From assembly GCF_022565915.1 (NCBI RefSeq), contig NZ_JAJOYX010000002.1, positions 504,293 through 568,292 of the forward strand: a DNA stretch of 64,000 bases, read 5' to 3'. Shown in pieces: positions 47,327-55,797 of this stretch. This DNA is from Nesterenkonia sp. LB17. GTDB taxonomy: Bacteria; Actinomycetota; Actinomycetes; Actinomycetales; Micrococcaceae. A program made the translations under genes and the position numbers. The stretch's first letter is position 1; each line of letters opens with the position of its first letter. The notes beneath the pieces are model-generated. The model searched no databases. It saw nothing but the letters and a program-made list of their open reading frames with translations, and had not been told where the DNA came from.

Positions 47327-48856
47327 TCACCTGCGATGAGGTGCTCGGAACAGAGCGACCGATTCCATGTGGTGGGTGTTGGGGTACAGATCGAAGACCT
47401 TGAGGTCTGCCAGCTCCCAGCCCCGGGTCATCAGAGACTTGGCGTCCCGGGCGAAGGAGGAGGGTTCGCAGGAGACGTAGAGGACCTCCCGCGGGCCCGC
47501 GGCGTCGATCCCCGTGATGACGCGTTCACCGGCTCCGGTGCGCGGAGGGTCCAGCAGGATCAGGTCACGTTGGGCGAGACGATCCAGGACCGCCTCCACC
47601 GGCGCCTGCAGCACTTCGACCTGCGGGGACCCTGCGAAGAGCTGTGCTGCACTGGCGCTGGAGCCGGGTGCCCCTTCAACGCTGAGCACCGACCCGGCTG
47701 CGCCTGCGAGCTCGGCCGCCCAGGCGCTGAAGAGGCCGGCCCCGGCGTAGAGGTCTGCCACCGAGGCGCCGGAGGGCACCTGTGTCATCGTGTTCACGGC
47801 TTCGACCAGGCAGCGCGGGGCATTGCGGTGGATCTGCCAGAAATCCTCGGGCTGGATCTCCACCGTGGAGAACGTCCCCGCAGGTGACGCTGAATCCGCG
47901 GTTGGGGGCTGCGGCAGGGGCAGCGGTTCGGTGACCGTGCGGGACCCGGCGACCACGGTGTAGCTGATCCGCTCCGGGCGCGGCGCGGACGCCTGATCCT
48001 GGGCGCGTGCCCCGGGGCCGGATCGCTCGCCGCGACCCCGACGTCCGGCGCCGCGGGCACCGGCGCGACCCCGGCTGGGGTTGGGTTCCGGCGCGGAGGT
48101 GGCCAGCACGATGTTGGCGATGGCCGGCTCCCGCTGGTGCAGGTGCAGCAGCCGCTCGTTGAGCTCCTCACGCTCGACTGCGGGAAGCCCGCGCCGGACG
48201 TGCACCACCAGAGTGACCTGTGGGCCGGCGCCGGCGGCCACGGCGTCGACCCGGTCGACGCCCTTGAAGTTGAAGCCGAAGATGCCGCTCTCATGGATCG
48301 ATGACACTGCCAGCGGCATCCCGCGCAGCTCGATGAGCTCGTTGCTGCGGTGCGGCTTCATGCTCAGCGCACCCAGGGCGCTGACCGCGAAGCTGGCCCG
48401 GGTCCGCCAGTGCAGCCCGTGGTAGGGCCCGTCGGAGAGCACGTCGTGGACGTGGACCTCTCCGTCGCCGGAGGCCAGCGGCAGGCGCTGATCGTGGATC
48501 GAGAATCCCCCGATCCGCTGCATGGTGTCGCGGAAGACCTGGCCCTTGAGCCGGCGCTGGTGCTGGTCGGTGATGTGGCCGAACTCGGCACCGCCCACCG
48601 GGAGCCGATCGTTCTCGTGGGCGCGCAGCGAGTCCGCGAGCTTCCAGATGTGCCGGCGGCGGTAGTCGGAGGGACTCAACACCTCGACGACGTCGGCTCG
48701 CCAGTATTTGGCGCCCGGTCCTCCCTCGGTCACGCGGGCTCGCACGGTCTCCCCCGGGATGGCGTGGCGCACGAAGACGACGCGACCCTCGTGGCGGGCG
48801 ACACAGTGGCCGCCATGGGCCATCGGTCCGATGTCCAGCGTCAGGGTCTGCGTCAT
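47327..48856 (-). CDS. TrmA/RlmD-family class I RNA (uracil-5) methyltransferase with TRAM domain
   Basis: 509 residues. TRAM domain at 1-60 (LDIGPMAHGGHCVARHEGRVVFVRHAIPGE), SAM-binding region VADLYAGAGLFSAWAAEL (about 370-387), DPPRTGAGE and the catalytic Cys in LYVSCEPSSFARDAK. No N-terminal four-Cys iron-sulfur motif is visible, unlike RlmD. A basic Arg/Gly-rich insertion (about 262-300) sits between TRAM/central and SAM domains. Positional counterpart of mycobacterial Rv2689c. Target uridine unknown. Confidence 0.92.
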   Translation of the reverse strand: MTQTLTLDIGPMAHGGHCVARHEGRVVFVRHAIPGETVRARVTEGGPGAKYWRADVVEVLSPSDYRRRHIWKLADSLRAHENDRLPVGGAEFGHITDQHQRRLKGQVFRDTMQRIGGFSIHDQRLPLASGDGEVHVHDVLSDGPYHGLHWRTRASFAVSALGALSMKPHRSNELIELRGMPLAVSSIHESGIFGFNFKGVDRVDAVAAGAGPQVTLVVHVRRGLPAVEREELNERLLHLHQREPAIANIVLATSAPEPNPSRGRAGARGAGRRGRGERSGPGARAQDQASAPRPERISYTVVAGSRTVTEPLPLPQPPTADSASPAGTFSTVEIQPEDFWQIHRNAPRCLVEAVNTMTQVPSGASVADLYAGAGLFSAWAAELAGAAGSVLSVEGAPGSSASAAQLFAGSPQVEVLQAPVEAVLDRLAQRDLILLDPPRTGAGERVITGIDAAGPREVLYVSCEPSSFARDAKSLMTRGWELADLKVFDLYPNTHHMESVALFRAPHRR

Positions 48857-48863
48857 CGCGGAA

Positions 48864-49634
48864 TCACCATCTCTTTTCTTGTTCGGCCTCTTCTGCGGGC
48901 TCTTGTTCGGCCTCTGCTGCGGAGGGCTCGAGCGGACTCTGCGCCGGTCGTGAGATGAGCCACCCTACCCACAGCGCCAGCGCATAGAGCGGGATGCCCA
49001 TGACCAGGCGCGCGGTGCCCAGTCCGGCCACATCGTCGGCCAGGTAGAGCGGGACCTGGACGATCAGGCGCAGCGCGGGGACGGCGAGGAGCAGCCAGGT
49101 GGCCAGCGAGTATCGCCGACGACGCGCCGGGTCCTTGCGCCAGTCCAGCCCCTCACCCCGAACCACGCCGAAGAGCAGGCCCAGGAACGGCCACTTGACC
49201 AGGATCGAGATGAGGAATGCCAACAGGTAGCCGGCGTTGATCAGGAAGCCCCAGGCGTAGAAGTCGCGGGCGTCCCCGGTCCGGTAGGCGACCAGGGCGC
49301 AGATCAGGATGCCGGCGAGTCCGGCCAGGGACTGAACCAGCGAGCCCTTCTGCACCAGCCGGACGATGGCGAATCCGACGCCGATCGCCACCGAGATGAT
49401 CAGCGCGGTGATCAGCTCTTCGGTGACCAGGAAGGCGATCAGGAAGGCCGCGGCGGGCAGCGAGGACTCGACGAGTCCGCGCACCCCGCCCACCGAGGCC
49501 AGCACGTCGATGGAGCCGTCATCACCGGTGCGCACCCGGGAGGCGGCGGCAGTCGAGAACTGCGCCGCGGGATCACGGGTGGAGTCCGGGTGGGAGTCCG
49601 GCTCGGAGCGTGGCTGGCCTGGGTCAGCGGTCAT
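48864..49634 (-). CDS. DUF3159 membrane protein
   Basis: 256 residues, actinobacterial integral membrane family of unknown function with about six hydrophobic segments from residue 55 on (SSLPAAAFLIAFLVTEE, ALIISVAIGVGFAIVRLV, and others) and a Glu/Ala-rich cytoplasmic tail. The N-terminal 45 residues are polar and variable. Its ATG lies inside the last codons of the DUF3710 gene (11-base overlap), so translation is coupled. Equivalent to mycobacterial Rv2693c by position. Confidence 0.9.
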   Translation of the reverse strand: MTADPGQPRSEPDSHPDSTRDPAAQFSTAAASRVRTGDDGSIDVLASVGGVRGLVESSLPAAAFLIAFLVTEELITALIISVAIGVGFAIVRLVQKGSLVQSLAGLAGILICALVAYRTGDARDFYAWGFLINAGYLLAFLISILVKWPFLGLLFGVVRGEGLDWRKDPARRRRYSLATWLLLAVPALRLIVQVPLYLADDVAGLGTARLVMGIPLYALALWVGWLISRPAQSPLEPSAAEAEQEPAEEAEQEKRW

Positions 49635-50490
49635 CGCTCACCGGTGCCGCAGCAGGATTGGGACTGGGGGAATCATCGCGACGCTGGGCCCGGTTGCGCG
49701 GGACCACCACCCGCTTCGCCCCTTCCGGAGGCTGCAGGCGCAGCAGCTCGCGCGGGGGCAGCGGGTCGTCGCCCCGGACGACCACGATCTTGGCGAACAG
49801 GTCTTCGACCGCACGGGCTGCGGAGGCGTCGATGGCGCCGCGGCCGCCGACCACCCCGCGCAGGAACCAGCGCGGGCCCTCGAAGCCGATGAAGCGGGCC
49901 ACCCGCCAGCCTTTGCGTCCGTCTTTCAGGACGGTCGGCACGCGTGCCGCCAGCTCCATGCCGAAACGACCGTCGACTCGCTTGACCTTGCCGTCCTGCT
50001 TGAGCACCGACTCTTCGATCTGGTCGAGCACCTCACCCCAGGTGCCGCCGGACTTCGGGGCCGAGAAGGGCTGGACCTGGATGCTCGCCTGGTCGACCAT
50101 GACGGTCAGCGCGACCACGCGCTTGGTCTTCTGATCGATGTCCAGACGCACCTGCTGGTTCTTCGCCGCGGGGACCAGCAGCGCCCCGAAGTCCAGATAG
50201 CCCTTCTTGGACTCCAGCTCACGGAAGTCGCGCGGCACCGCCAGCGGAGTGGACTCGGTGACCGGCTGCGCCACGGAGGTGACCGGTGACGACGGGGCGT
50301 CGGCGGCCGTCGCCGTGGCTGAAGCGTCAGGGGCCGCCGCGTCGGTGGCCGAGACGTCTGGGGGCGCGACGTCAGTCGGCGGGCTCTGTGGCGACTCTGC
50401 CTGTGGTGATTCTGTCTGTGCTGACTCTGCCGGGGCCGCGTCTGTCTCCGGTGCCTGCGTCGCTGGGGTCTTCTTCTTGCCGAAGAGCAT
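49624..50490 (-). CDS. DUF3710 protein
   Basis: 288 residues: an N-terminal MLFGKKK followed by a low-complexity Ala/Ser/Pro/Asp stretch (about 8-85), then the conserved DUF3710 domain (YLDFGALLVPAAKNQQVRLDIDQ..., SGGTWGEVLDQIEESVLKQDGKVKRVDGRFGMEL, RFIGFEGPRWFLRGVV). Function unknown; it follows dut in most actinobacteria. The OB-fold gene that normally comes next (Rv2694c type) is missing and DUF3159 follows directly. Confidence 0.93.
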   Translation of the reverse strand: MLFGKKKTPATQAPETDAAPAESAQTESPQAESPQSPPTDVAPPDVSATDAAAPDASATATAADAPSSPVTSVAQPVTESTPLAVPRDFRELESKKGYLDFGALLVPAAKNQQVRLDIDQKTKRVVALTVMVDQASIQVQPFSAPKSGGTWGEVLDQIEESVLKQDGKVKRVDGRFGMELAARVPTVLKDGRKGWRVARFIGFEGPRWFLRGVVGGRGAIDASAARAVEDLFAKIVVVRGDDPLPPRELLRLQPPEGAKRVVVPRNRAQRRDDSPSPNPAAAPVSDDR

Positions 50491-50520
50491 GCCTGTCCTC
50501 CTGGTCGGTTCTGCGCTGTT

Positions 50521-50961
50521 CTATCGCCCGGTGGACCCGAAGCCGCCTGCGCCGCGATCACTGGTCTCGAGATCGTCCACCAGGGTGAAATCAGCCTGCT
50601 CCACCTTCTGCAGAAGCAGCTGAGCTATCCGGTCCCCACGGGCGAAGTGGACCGCCTCGTGGCGATCCGTGTTGAGCAGGCACACCTTGATCTCCCCACG
50701 ATACCCAGCGTCCACGGTCCCTGGGGCATTGACCACGGTGATCCCGTGGCGCACGGCGAGTCCGCTGCGCGGATGGACCAGGCCGACCCAGCCCTGCGGC
50801 AGCGCCAGCGCGACTCCGGTGGGGACCAGCCGGCGCTCCCCCGGTTCGAGCGTGAACTCCTCGGCGGTCAGCAGATCAGCCCCGGCATCACCGGGATGGG
50901 AATAGCGCGGGACGTCTAAGCCCGGGTCCAGCTGCTTGAGAGGTACTGAGATGCGATTCAC
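50521..50961 (-). CDS. dut: Deoxyuridine 5'-triphosphate nucleotidohydrolase
   Basis: 146 residues, trimeric dUTPase that keeps uracil out of DNA and supplies dUMP. Five motifs are visible: GDAGADLLT, HPRSGLAVRHGI, GTVDAGYRGEIKV, RGDRIAQLLLQK and the Gly-rich C-terminal RGAGGFGSTGR that closes the site. GTG 50961 is chosen since the conserved N-terminus begins there; upstream ATGs at 51024 and 51042 would overlap the divergent DUF3093 gene. Heads the dut-DUF3710-DUF3159 unit. Confidence 0.96.
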   Translation of the reverse strand: MNRISVPLKQLDPGLDVPRYSHPGDAGADLLTAEEFTLEPGERRLVPTGVALALPQGWVGLVHPRSGLAVRHGITVVNAPGTVDAGYRGEIKVCLLNTDRHEAVHFARGDRIAQLLLQKVEQADFTLVDDLETSDRGAGGFGSTGR

Positions 50962-51022
50962 AGCCCCGAGTGTACCGTCGCGGTCGAGTCGAGTCCTCAG
51001 CCGGACATGCGACGATAGTGCC

Positions 51023-51550
51023 ATGAGTGACGAGAGTGCCAAGAATGGCGAAGCTTCCTCCCCGAGCGTGGACAGCGAGACCGCCCCGATCTACACCGAG
51101 AAGCTCTGGCCGGCCTGGTGGCTGTGGGTCGCCGGGGTCATGCTGGGGGCGTCGATCTCACTGATCTTCTTCCCGATCAGCATCACCTTCGGGTTGCTGA
51201 CCGTGTTCATCGGCATCGGCCTGGTCATCTTCGGCCTGGTCATCACCACCCCGACGCTGGAGGTCACTCCGGGGTGGCTGCGTGTGGGCCGGGCCCGCAT
51301 CCAGACGGTGCATCTGGGCCGGGTCGTGGCGCACCGCGGGGATGCCGCCCGCGAACAGCTGGGACCGGGTTTCGACGCAAGCTCCTACCAGTGCATCCGT
51401 GGCTGGATCGATCCGGTCATCACCGCGCAGATCATCGATCCCAAGGACGCCACCCCGTATTGGATCTTCTCCACCAGAAAGCCAAACGCCGTGCTCTCCG
51501 CATTGGGCTCCGCGGAGCCCGTGCAGGAGCACGGCGTCAGTTTCGAATGA
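51023..51550 (+). CDS. DUF3093 membrane protein
   Basis: 175 residues from ATG 51023, two adjacent transmembrane helices (WPAWWLWVAGVMLGASISLIF and ITFGLLTVFIGIGLVIFGLVI) followed by a conserved cytoplasmic domain ending with CIRGWIDPVITAQIIDPKDATPYWIFSTRKP. Actinobacterial family of unknown function, always near dut and divergent from it (Rv2698 position). Only 61 bases separate the two starts, so the promoters overlap. Confidence 0.93.
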   Translation: MSDESAKNGEASSPSVDSETAPIYTEKLWPAWWLWVAGVMLGASISLIFFPISITFGLLTVFIGIGLVIFGLVITTPTLEVTPGWLRVGRARIQTVHLGRVVAHRGDAAREQLGPGFDASSYQCIRGWIDPVITAQIIDPKDATPYWIFSTRKPNAVLSALGSAEPVQEHGVSFE

Positions 51551-51610
51551 CGTGGATCCCCTCGGGCCGCCAGTGGCTGAGGGTCTCCAGGTCTGTTCAC
51601 TGCGGAGCGA

Positions 51611-51910
51611 TCAGCCCTCGCAGTCCTTGCAGAAGAACATGCCGTTCTCCTCGCGAGCCACCTGGGAGCGATGACGCACCAGGAAGCAGGATGAGCACGT
51701 GAACTCATCCGACTGGGCGGGCAGCACGCGGACCTGCAGCTCCTCGTCGGAGAGATCCGCTCCGGGGAGCTCGAATCCTTCAGCGGCCTCGGTCTCGTCC
51801 TCGTCCACCACAGAGGACTGTCGCGAGGTGTTCCGGTTCTTCAGCTCCTCGATGGAATCTTCGCTGGTTTCGTCGTCGTTCTTCCGCGGGGCGTCGTAAT
51901 CGGTTGCCAT
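51611..51910 (-). CDS. DUF4193 zinc-ribbon-like protein
   Basis: 99 residues, acidic N-terminal half and a C-terminal CSSC-x~17-CKDC pair that should bind zinc. DUF4193 proteins are actinobacteria-specific and neighbour dut/sepH (Rv2699c position); some resemble RNA-polymerase-associated small proteins but no function is established. The ATG at 51910 is the family start; the longer frame up to 52078 is unsupported. Confidence 0.93.
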   Translation of the reverse strand: MATDYDAPRKNDDETSEDSIEELKNRNTSRQSSVVDEDETEAAEGFELPGADLSDEELQVRVLPAQSDEFTCSSCFLVRHRSQVAREENGMFFCKDCEG

Positions 51911-52297
51911 AAGAGGTGCTCCACACTCCGAATTCTTGAGATCGAAGCGCTCGTTGACCGGCTTCGGGATGAAGCTGATTGAGCGCGATTTCCCTGTGGC
52001 GTGGCCCCCTGCCGGTCCGGGCTGTTGCCCGGTCCGCAGAACACGTGGGAAATTCTGGTCGGACAGATTGTGTCCCATCCGGATCGCAGGACCAAATCCT
52101 GATCAATCGTTGAGCCCTGGGCTGACACGGAGGGGCTCGGGACACAGCTGGTAGGTGGGGATGAGGACCAAAGAATGTCACGGGCGGCCCGATTGAGCAA
52201 TCCTTCCAGGAGTGGTTGAGCACCTCGGTAGTTTTTACACCTCCCCGCGATACAGTGTCCGGAATAACCACCAGCTCGTTCTTCGGAGGAAGCACCA
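51911..52297. other. Divergent promoter region between DUF4193 and sepH
   Basis: 387 bases without a gene. GC is lower than around it, particularly near 52225-52265 (GTAGTTTTTACACC, GATACAGTG), where the sepH promoter probably lies; TACAGT near 52252 could be a -10. No palindrome or riboswitch was recognised. Confidence 0.5.
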
Positions 52298-53806
52298 ATG
52301 CAGCACCTGCGCATCGTCGGGGTCAATGACGAGGAGAACGTGCCGCAGCTCATCCTCTCCGACGAATCAGGGCAGGAGTTCGCGCTGCCGATGGATGAAG
52401 CGCTGCGCCACGCCGCGACCCGACCCCCAGTCCGTCCGGCCAGGGCCAGCCCCGGCAGAAGTCCGCTGACTCCGCGCGAGATCCAGGCACGGCTGCGCGC
52501 TGGCGCCACGGTGGACCAGGTGGTCGCGGCCTCGGGGCTGACCACCGCCCACGTGGACCGCTACGCCGGTCCGGTGCACGCGGAGCGGGAGTACATGGCC
52601 CAGCAGGCTCGGGGCACCCAGGTCGCACCCGCGTCGGCCGCAGAGGCGCACCGGAGGGCCTTCGGCGATGAACCCGCCAACCTCGAGGCCATGGTGAAGG
52701 TCCGGCTGCGCGCGATGGAGGTGGACCTCAGCTCACTGAGCTGGGACTCCTGGCGCCGGGAGGACGGCCTCTGGCAGGTCACCTGCGTGTTCGACGTCGA
52801 CTCCTCGGCCACCCACGGTGCGGGCATCGGGCTCAGGCCTCCTGCCGAGTGGACCTTTCAACCGGAGACTCGCCACCTGCGGGCGGTGAACCGCTGGGCC
52901 GAGGCGCTCAGCGCGCTCTCCACGTCGGTGCCGACGCCGGGGAGTTCCGAGACTGACCCGCAGACCTCCGCCGCGGGCCCCGGGAGGCGACTGAGCGCCG
53001 TCGACTCCGTCTTCAATGTGGAAGACTCCAACGACCCGCGCGGGCTCGGAGCGACCTCTGCAGCCGACAGCGGAGCCGCGGGGCGCCGGCAGCCGGAATC
53101 CAGCACCCGCGGCTCGCGGGACTCCGCGCCCCGGCCGCAGACCCCGACTCGCGGCGACGCGGCATCCCGTGGTGAAGGACACGAGCACGAGGACCTGCTC
53201 GACGTCCTGCGGGCCCGTCGCGGTCAGCGCCTGGGCGCGGACGCCGAGGCCGACGACCGCCTCGCCCTGATGCTCAATCGGCAGGATCCGCAGGATCGCG
53301 ACAGCTCCGCCGCCTCCTCGGACCGGTCCCCCGCTCCGGCGGGCCAGGATGACGAGGAACATTCCACCGTTCCGATCCCACGGCTGCGACCGGTCCAGAA
53401 CGCACCAGCCTCCGACGACGCCGCGCAGGACGAAGGCGTCGATGCTCCTGCGCCCGAGGTGCGCGGCGCCACGGCGGCCGAGAGCTCTGCGGGCACAGCG
53501 GATGCGACCGAGCGGGCGACCGGTGACCGGTCCGCCGACGCGGCCGGATCCGACGGAGAGGGAACCGGCGCGACAGGCTCCGGCGCGGCCCCGAACGATG
53601 GCCGGCTCGACGCCTGGGGCTTCGCCTACGAGGGCGAGTCTGAGGAGCGCGGCGGCGCGGCAGGTCAGGCACCGGCACCCCCGGCGGAGGACGCTGAGCC
53701 GACCGAGCCTGATGCCGTGGCAGAGAAGCCGCGGAAGCGAGCGCCCGCGCGTCGGGCGAGCATGCCGAAATGGGATGACATCCTCTTCGGATCCAAGAAC
53801 GACTGA
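52298..53806 (+). CDS. sepH: SepH-type septation protein (DUF3071)
   Basis: 502 residues. The N-terminal SepH domain (about 1-170) has MQHLRIVGVNDEENVPQLIL, the helix-turn-helix-like TPREIQARLRAGATVDQVVAASG and the SLSWDSWRREDGLWQV motif. A long disordered Ser/Asp/Ala-rich linker follows, and the C-terminus ends with the conserved MPKWDDILFGSK. In Streptomyces SepH binds FtsZ and promotes ring assembly. ATG preceded by CGGAGGAAG. Confidence 0.94.
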   Translation: MQHLRIVGVNDEENVPQLILSDESGQEFALPMDEALRHAATRPPVRPARASPGRSPLTPREIQARLRAGATVDQVVAASGLTTAHVDRYAGPVHAEREYMAQQARGTQVAPASAAEAHRRAFGDEPANLEAMVKVRLRAMEVDLSSLSWDSWRREDGLWQVTCVFDVDSSATHGAGIGLRPPAEWTFQPETRHLRAVNRWAEALSALSTSVPTPGSSETDPQTSAAGPGRRLSAVDSVFNVEDSNDPRGLGATSAADSGAAGRRQPESSTRGSRDSAPRPQTPTRGDAASRGEGHEHEDLLDVLRARRGQRLGADAEADDRLALMLNRQDPQDRDSSAASSDRSPAPAGQDDEEHSTVPIPRLRPVQNAPASDDAAQDEGVDAPAPEVRGATAAESSAGTADATERATGDRSADAAGSDGEGTGATGSGAAPNDGRLDAWGFAYEGESEERGGAAGQAPAPPAEDAEPTEPDAVAEKPRKRAPARRASMPKWDDILFGSKND

Positions 53807-53823
53807 ACAAGGGGCGGGAGCTG

Positions 53824-55023
53824 CTAGGCGCCCAGGCGCAGCAGCGGCACCCGACGTTCAGCCTCGGTGAGGGAGCCGTGCTGGCCCACCATGTCCATCG
53901 GGGCCTGGCCCACCCTGTCACAGTGGTAGAGCGCGATGTCGCTGTGCGTGGCCACCAGCACGTCACCGATGCGCCCGGCGACCCGATCCTCCACCGGCCC
54001 GAACCACCCCGCCTCGCGGGCCTGCTCGCGGGTCAGGATCCAGGCCCGGTCACCGTACTCCTGCTCCCAGGCTGCGGCGATGGTCTCGGGGTCGGAGCCC
54101 GGTTCGGCATAGAGCTGCACCAGCCGCGGCTCGCCTCCGGTATGCCGCACCCCGTCGAGCAGGTGCGCCTGCGCCGAGAAGTCCAGCCGGTTCTGCGGCG
54201 CGACGTCGATCATCCCGTGGTCCGCGGTGAGCAGCACAGAGACCTGCTGGCCGTAGCGGCGGCGCAGATCGGTGGTGAAGCGTTCGGCCTCGGCGTCGAG
54301 CATCTCCAGCATCTGCAGCCACTGCGGGGAGTCTACGCCGTAGCGATGACCCGTCTTGTCCAGCTCATCGACGTAGAGGTAGACCAGCTGGCGTGGGGCG
54401 GGCCCCTGCCGCACGGCGCCGCTGCCGGGGCGCTGCTGCTGGATCCAGTCCGCGGTGAGGCGGAACCGGGCGTCCATCCGGGCGGCGCCCCGGAACTCGC
54501 CGCCGCGCAGCACCGCCCGGGTGAGCCCGGAGTCGATGAACTTCGGCCGCGAGGCGGTGAGCACACCGGCGCCGGCCTCCGCGGCGCGGTGCAGCACCGA
54601 GGGGTGCCGCTGCCACTGCGCCGGATCGACCTCGTCGTCCCAGCCGCCGAGCATGTTGACCATCCGGTCCAGCTCGGGCGCCAGGATGTCGTAGCCGACG
54701 AGTCCGTGCTCCCCCGGTGTGGTGCCGGTGCCCAGCGAGGCCAGGGAGGCCGCCGTCGTCGTCGGCACCCCGACGTCGAGGATCTCCGCGCTGGAGCTGC
54801 GCCAGGCGGAGGCGAGGAAGCGGGCGTGGCCTGAGTAGCGGGCGAGCAGCGCATCGCCGAGCCCGTCGACCATCAGCACCACCGTGGTGGCGGCCTCGGG
54901 CAGGCCCAGCCGATTCTCGAAGCCCTCCAGGCCAAGCGACGCCGCGGCGGAGGTCAGCACATGGCGCAGGTGTGCGCCGTCGTAGTCGGGGGCGACCGGC
55001 AGCGGGCGGGTGTTCGGGGTCAT
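53824..55023 (-). CDS. Alkaline phosphatase-superfamily phosphodiesterase (nucleotide pyrophosphatase-like)
   Basis: 399 residues. Metal-ligand Asp in TTVVLMVDGLGDALL (about 45-59), nucleophile Thr in VGVPTTTAASLASLGTG (about 85-101), and further metal ligands in YVDELDKTGHRYGVDSP and LLTADHGMIDV. Hydrolyses phosphodiester or pyrophosphate substrates; specificity unknown. No signal peptide is evident. The start codon sits in the last unit of a 13-base tandem repeat. Convergent with sepH. Confidence 0.92.
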   Translation of the reverse strand: MTPNTRPLPVAPDYDGAHLRHVLTSAAASLGLEGFENRLGLPEAATTVVLMVDGLGDALLARYSGHARFLASAWRSSSAEILDVGVPTTTAASLASLGTGTTPGEHGLVGYDILAPELDRMVNMLGGWDDEVDPAQWQRHPSVLHRAAEAGAGVLTASRPKFIDSGLTRAVLRGGEFRGAARMDARFRLTADWIQQQRPGSGAVRQGPAPRQLVYLYVDELDKTGHRYGVDSPQWLQMLEMLDAEAERFTTDLRRRYGQQVSVLLTADHGMIDVAPQNRLDFSAQAHLLDGVRHTGGEPRLVQLYAEPGSDPETIAAAWEQEYGDRAWILTREQAREAGWFGPVEDRVAGRIGDVLVATHSDIALYHCDRVGQAPMDMVGQHGSLTEAERRVPLLRLGA

Positions 55024-55066
55024 CTCAGCGGGTCATCTCAGCGGGTCATCTCAGCGGGTCATCTCG
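55016..55066 (-). repeat. 13-base tandem repeat carrying successive ATG start codons
   Basis: On the minus strand the unit GATGACCCGCTGA is repeated three times, followed by the true start. Each unit encodes ATG-ACC-CGC-TGA, and the TGA of one is separated by a single G from the next ATG; the fourth ATG (55023) opens the phosphodiesterase. The repeats fill most of the 52-base gap after DUF5998. Confidence 0.8.
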
Positions 55067-55075
55067 GAGAACGGC

Positions 55076-55744
55076 TCAGCGGGCGTGCTTGATGCTGGCT
55101 CGGCGCAGCGCGCGGACGAATCCGCGGGCCTCGTCCACGGCGGTGTCACCCTCGGCGGTGGCCGCGATCCGCAGCGCGATGTCCTCGGGCACCCAGTTTC
55201 CGGTGTCGCCGTGATCGGCCACGCACTCCGGGTTCCCGCACTCCGCCGGGTAGGTGTCGAAACGTGCACCCCCGGTCCAGGTCAGGTTCAGGGAGACCTC
55301 AGCCAGTGACCGGTCTGGGGTGAAGTTCTCGGGGCTGCGGTGGACCTCGGAGAGGATCAGTGAGCGGATCCTGCTGACCGGGACGACCTCGGTGGAGATC
55401 CGCGCCACGGTGTCGGCTCGGCGCGGATGCGGGGAATCACCGTGGCCGAAGGCGGGGCCGTCGTCGTCCTCCAGATCGTGGTCATCGAGGTGAGCGACGA
55501 CGATCACGTCCTCGGCCAGCGCCAGCACCGTGATGTGCCGGTGGACCTCCTCCATGTCGAAATGGGTGTCCACGTGCACGATCTGATGGCTGGCCTCGCG
55601 CTCATCGAGCGCCTCGCTGAGCGTGTGCAGCACCAGGGAGGGGTAGAAGCCTCCGCGCTCGACCGCTTCCTTGAGGCTGTAGGTGGAGGCGGCGCCGCGG
55701 CGGTGCTCACCGGACCCGTGCTGGCTTAACGTCATGGAACTCAT
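55076..55744 (-). CDS. DUF5998 protein
   Basis: 222 residues, conserved actinobacterial family of unknown function. Segments such as AVERGGFYPSLVLHTLSEALDEREA, HVDTHFDMEEVHRHITVLALAEDVIVVAHLDDHD and WTGGARFDTYPAECGNPEC are characteristic. A second in-frame ATG at 55735 is an alternative start. It precedes the phosphodiesterase on the same strand and is divergent from oleA with only 53 bases between the two starts. Confidence 0.9.
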   Translation of the reverse strand: MSSMTLSQHGSGEHRRGAASTYSLKEAVERGGFYPSLVLHTLSEALDEREASHQIVHVDTHFDMEEVHRHITVLALAEDVIVVAHLDDHDLEDDDGPAFGHGDSPHPRRADTVARISTEVVPVSRIRSLILSEVHRSPENFTPDRSLAEVSLNLTWTGGARFDTYPAECGNPECVADHGDTGNWVPEDIALRIAATAEGDTAVDEARGFVRALRRASIKHAR

Positions 55745-55797
55745 GCTATCCGGTACTGGGATTCGCCGGTGCGCCCCACATACGGGATACTGGTCCG

